From Planctomycetota bacterium (GTDB lineage Bacteria > Planctomycetota > Phycisphaerae > WQYP01), in NCBI GenBank assembly GCA_021838985.1, contig JAKCCC010000019.1:1-12170 (forward strand): a stretch of 12,170 nt of DNA, given 5' to 3'. Each line of letters opens with the position of its first letter. Within the stretch, counting starts at the first letter, position 1. A program made the translations under genes and the position numbers. This document shows, one piece after another, positions 6,489-12,170 of this stretch. The notes beneath the pieces are model-generated. The model was not told the origin of the DNA, ran no database searches, and saw only the letters and a list, made by a program, of their open reading frames with translations.

Positions 6489-8699
6489 CTAATGGAGACC
6501 GCGACCGCCTCCGCCGCGCAGCCGGTTGAGATAGGCTCTAAGTTTTCTTCCGCGTTCGTACCCGAGAGGCGCACTTCGACCTCCGCCGGGCCGTCCCCTG
6601 ACGTAGATATAGGGCCTAAGCGCCTGTTGCGCCAGCTTCCAGAAGTGCCATGTTTCAGCTCCGTATTTGAGACGTCCGTGCATTCCGCCATAGGCCCTCC
6701 GCTCAGCCACGGGGGTCGGCGACGAGGGATTGGCCCATTGATACCATTTTTCGGCCCAAAGGGCGTTTTTCGGCGCCACCCGCTCATTAAGCGTCCGCCG
6801 CGGATCAGACAGTGTTCCCATGTAGTAGCGCGCGGCCGTTACCATCCAGGGCTTGATCCTTGACTCATACCAATCGCGCGACAAACCGGCGTAAGTGTCG
6901 AGTTGATAGAGGGCCATCCAACTATGCTGGGCCTCATTGCGCAAGCGGCGCATCCCGCGCACAGTGGGAAGCGGTGGCTGGGTTTGTACCCAAGGCACGG
7001 CCCCCGAGGGCGGATGCGTATTGATGCCCAACTCGAATTGCGCGATGCGATTGCCGTCATGGGCCAGGCGCAAGAGCTTCTTGCGTGGCATTGATTTCCC
7101 GTCCCAGTGCATGGCCTCCCGCCGCAGTAGCGATGAAGGCCGATAAACCTCCGACGCCGGAAAATTGGTCGAATTGGGCGAAATGTCGGCTGCCCAGTTG
7201 AGGTTCAAGCCCCCCGTGAGTGCAGTCACTCCCTGGAACGGGGTTACGAAATGTTGGAGGTACCATCGACAATGTCGGCTAAATTGCTTTTCCGTTGTAT
7301 CCGGCGCAAATGGAGCCCGCGGTAGCAGTACCACTACCCAAGCTCCCGTAGTCAACGCGCTTGGATGGTTCGGCGACGCCCTGTGAAAATCCTGAAAGCC
7401 TTTCGGCCCGACCAGGCGGATCGACTTGAGCATCAGGATCTCGTCGTTGTCGTAGGGTGGCGTGCGCGATGATCTTAACGGCGCAAGTCCACTCGACTTA
7501 AGCATCACGATGTCGCCGATGTTATAGCGGTAAAATTTCCGGCTTACGAACCGGTGGATCTGCAACATCATGTAGCTTAGCGCATTGATATCATATTTTT
7601 GAGGTGCGGCGCTGGAAAACCTGTCGAAGGGCATGGTGATCTCCGGATTCTTGGCCACCACCGCCCCGGCGAACGTCGTATATCCGCCGTTTTTCGCGCG
7701 CTCCAGCGTGATGGGAAGCCGGTTAATTGATTGGCACAGATGTTCCAGGGCCGCAGGTGTTAACAACACCCTCGTGTGCGGCGGCACATATTCGTCCCAA
7801 CGCGGAGCAACCCCTGCGCTAACCGAAAACCGGCCAATCAACGCAGGGCGTACATGCAGTGGCCGTAACTGCGGTTGGGGGGCGGCTGCGGCGATACTGT
7901 CCGCGGCAGCGACCGCAACCGATGTATTTGCCGTCGCACGCGGCGCAGCACCGATGCCCGGCGCCCGCGCGGCCGCCAGCGCGTTCTGTGCCCCGACAAC
8001 CCCCGCCGCCGCCGCCCTATGCATCCAGTAGCCGGCCTTCAATACATTTGCCGCCGTGCCCGATCCGTTTTGATAGGCCGAGGCCAGGTAATACTCTCCC
8101 AAGGGATTGTTTTGCTTCGCGGCCGCCCGAAACAACTTAAAAGAGCGTGACAGGTTTTTGGCAAGGCCTCGCGTTTCGCCCAAGTACCACATCCCCAGCG
8201 TGTATTGCGCGTCGGAATCCTGCTGCGCTGCGGACCGTTTCATCCAATATACTGCGCGGCGGAGGCTATGCTTGGTGCCGTTTCCGTCCATGTGCATCAG
8301 CGCCAAGTTGTACTGTGCCAAGGGCATCCCTTTCTTCGCCGCACGGTGCGTCCACGCAACCGACCCTGCGAGGTACGGCATCATATGCGTTTGTTGCCAT
8401 TCGGCCTGATAAAACAGACCAAGGTATTGCTGCGCCTCAGCGTCGCCCCGTTCCGCATCCGACTGCAGCGTTGCCATTGCATATCCACCTTCGGATGCCA
8501 TCGCGTCGGCCGCCAACTGTGCCGCTTGCGCTGCTGTTAGAGGCTCCGACTGCGCCGGCTGCGCGTATTGGCCCGCATAGCCCTCGAACGCAGGCGCGGC
8601 ACCATAACCGCCATTCGGCCCATACGGTGGCTGCATGGCGCATCCGCCAGCGCAAAAACCAAACACCACCGCGATCAATAACCTGAAGAAAGGTCGCAT
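6489..8699 (-). CDS. Sel1-repeat lipoprotein with unrecognised C-terminal domain, 736 aa
   Basis: The N-terminus MRPFFRLLIAVVFGFCAGGC is a short signal peptide ending in a lipobox-like AGGC, predicting lipidation at C20 and an envelope location. Residues about 78-235 contain roughly four Sel1-like (TPR-related) repeats with AQYNLALMHMDGNG, AQYTLGMWYLGE and GEYYLASAYQNGSG signatures. Such repeats are protein-interaction scaffolds. An Ala-rich linker follows (about 238-280), then some 420 residues I do not recognise, including two similar stretches DIVMLKSSGL and EILMLKSIRL. The last 37 residues are Arg/Gly-rich (RGRPGGGR, RLRGGGGRG). GGGAG stands 7 bases before the ATG at 8699, which I prefer to the in-frame ATG at 8717. 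It is on the same strand as the restriction operon, but its content suggests an unrelated cell-envelope role. Confidence 0.75.
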   Translation of the reverse strand: MRPFFRLLIAVVFGFCAGGCAMQPPYGPNGGYGAAPAFEGYAGQYAQPAQSEPLTAAQAAQLAADAMASEGGYAMATLQSDAERGDAEAQQYLGLFYQAEWQQTHMMPYLAGSVAWTHRAAKKGMPLAQYNLALMHMDGNGTKHSLRRAVYWMKRSAAQQDSDAQYTLGMWYLGETRGLAKNLSRSFKLFRAAAKQNNPLGEYYLASAYQNGSGTAANVLKAGYWMHRAAAAGVVGAQNALAAARAPGIGAAPRATANTSVAVAAADSIAAAAPQPQLRPLHVRPALIGRFSVSAGVAPRWDEYVPPHTRVLLTPAALEHLCQSINRLPITLERAKNGGYTTFAGAVVAKNPEITMPFDRFSSAAPQKYDINALSYMMLQIHRFVSRKFYRYNIGDIVMLKSSGLAPLRSSRTPPYDNDEILMLKSIRLVGPKGFQDFHRASPNHPSALTTGAWVVVLLPRAPFAPDTTEKQFSRHCRWYLQHFVTPFQGVTALTGGLNLNWAADISPNSTNFPASEVYRPSSLLRREAMHWDGKSMPRKKLLRLAHDGNRIAQFELGINTHPPSGAVPWVQTQPPLPTVRGMRRLRNEAQHSWMALYQLDTYAGLSRDWYESRIKPWMVTAARYYMGTLSDPRRTLNERVAPKNALWAEKWYQWANPSSPTPVAERRAYGGMHGRLKYGAETWHFWKLAQQALRPYIYVRGRPGGGRSAPLGYERGRKLRAYLNRLRGGGGRGLH

Positions 8700-8787
8700 G
8701 GCATGTCTCCCGGCCATAGCTATAACTCGTTGGGTTGGTCCCTGGCCCGCCTAAAAAGTAACGCAATCACGCGATTGGAATGGCCTT

Positions 8788-8816
8788 ATCTTATATCAAT
8801 ACCCTCCCCAGAACAA
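8788..8816 (-). promoter_or_regulatory. Candidate promoter of the Sel1 lipoprotein gene
   Basis: On the minus strand TTGTTC (8816-8811) is separated by 17 bases from TAAGAT (8793-8788), a fair sigma-70-like pair. It would give a leader of roughly 80 bases before the ATG at 8699. Assigned by eye; AT-rich overlap with alternative hexamers such as TATAAG leaves the exact -10 uncertain. Confidence 0.35.
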
Positions 8817-8854
8817 GTGCCGCACCCGGGTTTTTCTCCTCGAATACCGTGCTT

Positions 8855-8877
8855 CGGTGCGGACAATTCCCGCACCG
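8855..8877. repeat. Perfect 8-base inverted repeat, 7-base loop
   Basis: CGGTGCGG (8855-8862) and CCGCACCG (8870-8877) are exact reverse complements around ACAATTC. A further copy of CCGCACC at 8820-8826 can pair with the same GGTGCGG arm, giving two mutually exclusive hairpins. No T-run follows, so it is not an intrinsic terminator. It could be an operator or an RNA switch if transcribed. Confidence 0.6.
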
Positions 8878-8913
8878 GGACAGGACCCCGAACCAGCCCC
8901 GGTTTACGCCCCG

Positions 8914-8930
8914 CTGGCAAGTCTTGCCAG
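8914..8930. repeat. 17-base perfect palindrome, operator-like
   Basis: CTGGCAAG-T-CTTGCCAG is symmetrical over all 8 arm positions around one central base. Its position between the two divergent candidate promoters suits a binding site for a dimeric regulator. A short TTTAC (8903-8907) and GTAAA (8941-8945) flank it as a weaker outer inverted repeat. Confidence 0.55.
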
Positions 8931-9007
8931 ATCCGCTCCGGTAAAGTCTGGCTACGCCCAAGGTTGTGGCCCACGGAATTCGGCATGGCGAAAAGGCCCA
9001 AACTGAT

Positions 9008-9013
9008 TACAAT
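9008..9013 (+). promoter_or_regulatory. Candidate -10 element for the HAD-lysS operon
   Basis: TACAAT matches the sigma-70 -10 consensus well and lies 58 bases before the ATG at 9072, predicting a leader of about 50 bases. No convincing -35 is present at 16-18 bases upstream, so the call is weak. If real, it supports 9072 over the in-frame ATG at 8985 as the HAD start. Confidence 0.3.
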
Positions 9014-9071
9014 AGGACAACTGGAAGGGGCCACGGCCTGGCGATGGGGGCCGCGACAATTGGGATTATCC

Positions 9072-9806
9072 ATGGTTCAGGCCATTTTGTTTGATTTAGC
9101 GGGTACCTTGCTGCATTTCGCGGACGTTCAACCGCGGGAGCTGTTCTGGGTCGGCGCCCGGGATACTTGGCAATATCTGCACGCCCAGGGTATTTCCGCC
9201 CCGCCGTTCGACATCTACGCCGGCGCCAATCTCCGGGCGTTTAAGCGCCGCTATATCTGGTCGAATTTGCGGCGGCGCGATTTCAATGCCATGGATGTGA
9301 TGATCGGGGTCCTGGAAAAGTTCGCGATCGGCCTGCCGACGGCTGATCTGCGGACGCTGGCGTGGATGTGGTACCAGCCGGTGGCGCAGCACGCCACCGT
9401 GGAACCGGGCACCCACGCCATGCTCGAAACGTTCCGTCGCAGCGGCCTGAAATTGGCCATTGTCTCGAACACCTGTGCTCCCGGTTATTGCCTGGATCGG
9501 CATTTGGAACGGGAGAAATTGCTCCAATATTTTCCGATTCGTGTCTATTCTTCCCACACCGTCTATCGCAAGCCACATCCGGAGATCTTCCGAACCGCGC
9601 TGGGCCATCTGGGCGTGACGGCGCAGCAGGCGGTGTTTGTCGGTGACCTGATCGGAACGGATATCAAGGGCGCCCGGCGGGTGGGGATGAAAACGGTCTG
9701 GAAACGCGATGGGCATGCGGTCTCACCGGCGCGGCGAAAGTGGCCGGATCACGTCATCAAAAACCTTACCGATTTAACCGCCGTACTGCCCAAGCTGGGG
9801 CCGTGA
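9072..9806 (+). CDS. HAD-superfamily hydrolase, 244 aa
   Basis: This is a soluble haloacid-dehalogenase-fold enzyme with a helical cap between motifs I and II. Motif I is ILFDLAGTLL with nucleophile D8. Motif II is IVSNT (S132), motif III is K167 in YRKPHPEIF, and motif IV is FVGDLIGTDIKGA with D192 and D197. The second Asp of the usual DxD in motif I is Ala (A10). DxA occurs in phosphonoacetaldehyde hydrolase and is unusual for plain phosphatases, in which this Asp is the general acid. The substrate is therefore open. I chose the ATG at 9072 because it puts motif I at the usual position near residue 8. An in-frame ATG at 8985 would add 29 residues lacking family features. It overlaps lysS by one base, so the two are probably translated together. 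Confidence 0.85.
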   Translation: MVQAILFDLAGTLLHFADVQPRELFWVGARDTWQYLHAQGISAPPFDIYAGANLRAFKRRYIWSNLRRRDFNAMDVMIGVLEKFAIGLPTADLRTLAWMWYQPVAQHATVEPGTHAMLETFRRSGLKLAIVSNTCAPGYCLDRHLEREKLLQYFPIRVYSSHTVYRKPHPEIFRTALGHLGVTAQQAVFVGDLIGTDIKGARRVGMKTVWKRDGHAVSPARRKWPDHVIKNLTDLTAVLPKLGP

Positions 9807-11302
9807 TGTTTTCCGATAATCCGCAATATAAAGACCGCCTGGAGCGGCTCCGCCGATGGCAGGCGGCCGGGGTGAATCCGTTCGGCAGCCGGATCGATGA
9901 TTTGTTATCGATCGCCGCGGCGCGGGGACTGCATACCGCCGACACGCCGCATGACGGCGGTCCGGGCGCTGGCCTCGCGGGGCGCATCCTGCTGCTTCGC
10001 GACATCGGCAAGCTCATCTTTATCACGATTGCCGATTGGACGGGGCGGATCCAGGTGGGTTTGGCCCGGTCCTTGCTGGAGTCCCAATGGTCCCAAGCCA
10101 AATTGCTTGAACTGGGCGACTTGGCATGGTTTCGGGGCAAAATTGGCCACACTAAAACCGGTGAAATCACGCTGTGGGCCGACCGGTTCGGCCTGGCGTG
10201 CAAGGCGCTGGCGCCGCTGCCGGACAAATTTCACGGCTTAACCGATACCGAACTGCGCTACCGCCAGCGGCATCTGGACCTGATGGTCAATCCGGAATCG
10301 CTGGAGGTATTCCTCGGGCGCTGCCGCCTGGTGCGCGGCATCCGGGAATTTCTCCAGGGGCGGGGTTTCCTGGAGGTGGAAACGCCCATGATGCAACCGG
10401 TCGCCGGCGGGGCGGCGGCCCGGCCTTTTCGCACCCACCATCTGGCCCTGGACCTGGATCTATACCTGCGGGTCAGCCCCGAATTATATCTAAAACGCCT
10501 GCTGATCGGCGGGCTGGAGCGGGTGTTTGAAATCAACCGGAATTTCCGCAACGAAGGCCTGGACACCCGCCACAATCCTGAATTCACGATGTTGGAGCTG
10601 TATCAGGCCTACAGCGATCTGGCCGGTATGATGGAACTGACGGAAACACTGCTCTGCCATCTGGCGCGGTGGCGCTGGCGCGAGCTTCATCCCGGGGTGG
10701 AAACGCCGCCGGCGCGCCTTCAGCTGCCCTATGGCCAGCGTATGATCGACTTTACGCCGCCATTTGAACGCCGCGGCTATGGCGAGCTTTTCCAGCGCCA
10801 CGTGGGCGTGGATATGGCCGACCTCGCCGCGGTGCGGCGCTGCGCGGAGGCGCGGCGGATTTCAGACGCTGGCGTGAAAGATCCCGACGTGCTCCGCGGC
10901 GAGTTATTTGATCAGTGTGTGGAACCGGTGCTGCAGCAGAGCGGGCAACCGGTGTTTGTGTCCGATTATCCGGCCGGGCTTTGCCCGTTGACGCGGCGCA
11001 AGGCCGGTCAGGAACATCTTGCCGAGCGGTTTGAACTATACGCCGGCGGCATGGAACTGGCCAACGCGTATACCGAGTTAAACGATCCGTTCGTACAGCG
11101 GCAAACCTTGGAGGCGCAATTGGCCGGGCTGAAACCGGAAGAATCCATGGCCCGCATGGATGAGGATTTTCTGACGGCCTTAAGCTGCGGTATGCCCCCG
11201 GCTGGCGGTCTGGGCATCGGCATCGACCGACTGATGATGCTTCTACTGAACCGCACCAGCATCCGTGACGTGGTGCTGTTCCCCCTGCTGCGACCGGCGT
11301 AA
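9806..11302 (+). CDS. lysS: Lysyl-tRNA synthetase, class II, 498 aa
   Basis: This enzyme attaches lysine to tRNA-Lys for protein synthesis in the cytoplasm. An OB-fold anticodon-binding domain (about 58-135, IFITIADWTGRIQVGL) is followed by the class II catalytic core. Motif 1 lies around GFLEVETPMMQP (187-198), with GGAAARPF after it. Motif 2 is FRNEGLDTRHNPEFTMLE (247-264), and motif 3 is GLGIGIDRLMML (468-479, R475). The lysine-pocket segment GGMELANAYTELNDP (414-428) is intact. The length fits bacterial LysS and the OB domain excludes EpmA, which lacks it. Residues 388-396 read DYPAGLCPL where the E. coli lineage has a Pro-x-Glu-x-Ser-Pro pattern; this may be lineage-typical. The ATG at 9806 shares its A with the HAD stop, behind a weak GGGG. 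The permease gene starts 4 bases downstream. Confidence 0.95.
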   Translation: MFSDNPQYKDRLERLRRWQAAGVNPFGSRIDDLLSIAAARGLHTADTPHDGGPGAGLAGRILLLRDIGKLIFITIADWTGRIQVGLARSLLESQWSQAKLLELGDLAWFRGKIGHTKTGEITLWADRFGLACKALAPLPDKFHGLTDTELRYRQRHLDLMVNPESLEVFLGRCRLVRGIREFLQGRGFLEVETPMMQPVAGGAAARPFRTHHLALDLDLYLRVSPELYLKRLLIGGLERVFEINRNFRNEGLDTRHNPEFTMLELYQAYSDLAGMMELTETLLCHLARWRWRELHPGVETPPARLQLPYGQRMIDFTPPFERRGYGELFQRHVGVDMADLAAVRRCAEARRISDAGVKDPDVLRGELFDQCVEPVLQQSGQPVFVSDYPAGLCPLTRRKAGQEHLAERFELYAGGMELANAYTELNDPFVQRQTLEAQLAGLKPEESMARMDEDFLTALSCGMPPAGGLGIGIDRLMMLLLNRTSIRDVVLFPLLRPA

Positions 11303-11306
11303 CCAT

Positions 11307-12170
11307 ATGTACAAACTCTTTCTGTGCTTTCGGTATCTGACCCGCAAGGGCATCGTTATTTTCCCCATCCTGGCCGTGTGGCTGTGTGTGCTGATGCTCA
11401 TCGTCGTGAACAGCATCATGACCGGTTTTGTCAACCGGGTGCGCACCGCCGGTCGCGGCCTGATGGGCGATGTGGTGATCGGCAGCCAGAGTATGGCGGG
11501 CTTTCCCTATTACCGTCAGTTACAGCGAAAACTCCGCCAGTTGCCGCAGGTGCGGGCCAGTACGCCGGTGATTACCGCCTATGGGCTGCTGAATCTGCCC
11601 GAGTTCGGAATCAATGGGGCCAACACCTACGTGCAGATTATGGGTATTGACCCGGCCGGCAAGTCCAAGGTGAGCGATTTCGGGGCCAGCCTGTTCTGGC
11701 AGCACCAGGCCCCGCGCGAAGCGCTGCGGGATTTAGGACCCCTGGCTTTTCCAGTCACCACCGGCTGGCTCGTAGCGCAGGCCCAACGGCGGCTCAGAGC
11801 GGCCATCCGTCGGCTGCGTCGTCGCCGCACCGCGCTGCTGGCCCTGAAACCTATTCCCGCCTCGGCGTGGTTCGCATATTGGCGGCGCCATTGGCAGGTG
11901 ATTACCCGTGAGGATTACCGGCAGGCCCTTTACGCCCTGGATCGCGCTGATCGCGATCTAAGGTTTGTCGAAAGCTTAAATCCGCACGCGGTTTTTCCTG
12001 ATCGCCAGGCCCTGTTGGATGCCCTGGCCCCGACGACGCCGTCGTTTAAACCTCCTCCCGCGGCGGCCGCCCGCTACCCCACGGCGGCGGCGGAACCCAA
12101 GCACGGCTGCATCGTCGGCGTGGATATCGGTCTTTACCGGCGTGATCGCTTCGGCCATTATCACCGGCCC
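11307..12170 (+). CDS. FtsX/LolC-type ABC transporter permease (partial, C-terminus beyond window)
   Basis: The first 288 codons are present and run off the right edge. A short cytoplasmic start with basic residues precedes one membrane segment (about 16-38, IVIFPILAVWLCVLMLIVVN). A large extracytoplasmic domain follows, with DVVIGS (55-60), PVITAYGLL (87-95) and VQIMGIDPAGKSKVSDF (109-125). This order, one helix and then a periplasmic domain, is that of MacB/LolC/FtsX permeases, which drive lipoprotein release or export with a separate ATPase. The remaining three membrane helices would lie beyond the window. A low-homology stretch at about 127-265 includes an Arg-dense run (161-174). The gene starts 4 bases after lysS without a clear ribosome site. 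The lysS neighbourhood and the N-terminus recall Planctomycetota, from memory. LolC identity is not proven. Confidence 0.8.
   Translation, partial: MYKLFLCFRYLTRKGIVIFPILAVWLCVLMLIVVNSIMTGFVNRVRTAGRGLMGDVVIGSQSMAGFPYYRQLQRKLRQLPQVRASTPVITAYGLLNLPEFGINGANTYVQIMGIDPAGKSKVSDFGASLFWQHQAPREALRDLGPLAFPVTTGWLVAQAQRRLRAAIRRLRRRRTALLALKPIPASAWFAYWRRHWQVITREDYRQALYALDRADRDLRFVESLNPHAVFPDRQALLDALAPTTPSFKPPPAAAARYPTAAAEPKHGCIVGVDIGLYRRDRFGHYHRP

Larger units (their letters stand above)
8700..9071. other. Divergent intergenic region, 372 bases
   Basis: This lies between the start of the Sel1 lipoprotein gene (leftward) and the HAD hydrolase gene (rightward). An open frame upstream of the HAD start crosses it on the plus strand, but its translation is Pro/Arg-rich with no recognisable domain, so I treat it as non-coding. 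It contains two strong inverted repeats and candidate promoters for both directions, listed separately. Confidence 0.6.

Noticed and set aside
8820..8835. CCCGGG followed by TTTTT on the plus strand as a terminator
   Set aside because: CCCGGG is self-complementary but offers no stem with a loop of workable size, and no plus-strand gene precedes it.
8703..9071. N-terminal extension of the HAD frame back to 8703
   Set aside because: The added 123 residues are Pro/Arg-rich without a domain, cover the inverted repeats and candidate promoters, and would place motif I far from the usual N-terminal position.
9096..9716. Minus-strand open frame of 206 codons opposite the HAD gene
   Set aside because: Shadow of the HAD gene, whose four motifs are all visible on the plus strand.
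10752..11306. Minus-strand open frame of 184 codons opposite lysS
   Set aside because: Arg/Pro-rich shadow of the lysS catalytic core, no domain.

Overview
The window is high-GC bacterial DNA and is almost fully coding. The lysyl-tRNA synthetase, and the start of an FtsX/LolC-type permease opening MYKLFLCFRYL, resemble Planctomycetota versions as I remember them. The phylum is therefore an inference and not shown by the sequence. No tRNA, rRNA, CRISPR array, transposase or integrase was seen.

Region 1 (about 1-6404, minus strand) is one tightly packed operon, read right to left. It encodes a helical protein of unknown function (orf329, 6404-5415), a beta-class type III Mod-like DNA methyltransferase (5383-3200), a GHKL-fold ATPase with a STAS-like N-terminus (3193-2321), a small STAS-like/DUF4325 protein (2301-1945), a PIN-domain nuclease (1944-1402) and the helicase part of a type III Res subunit (1392 to beyond the left edge). 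The spacings are 31, 6, 19, 0 and 9 bases. Type III restriction-modification normally has mod directly followed by res. Here a possible signalling pair and a PIN nuclease sit between them. The first gene and Mod share a similar N-terminal head of about 28 residues. I propose that this is an expanded type III restriction-modification defence operon and that it is the most interesting content of the window.

Region 2 (6489-8699, minus strand) is a large predicted lipoprotein with Sel1-like repeats, an Ala-rich linker, an unrecognised C-terminal domain and an Arg/Gly-rich tail. It ends 84 bases before orf329 and looks functionally separate from the operon.

Region 3 (8700-9071) is a divergent intergenic region. 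It holds two near-perfect inverted repeats, a repeated arm that allows alternative pairing, and candidate promoters for both flanking genes.

Region 4 (9072-12170, plus strand) is a housekeeping operon: a HAD-superfamily hydrolase with an atypical motif I, lysS (overlapping it by one base), and a LolC/FtsX-like ABC permease that runs off the right edge.
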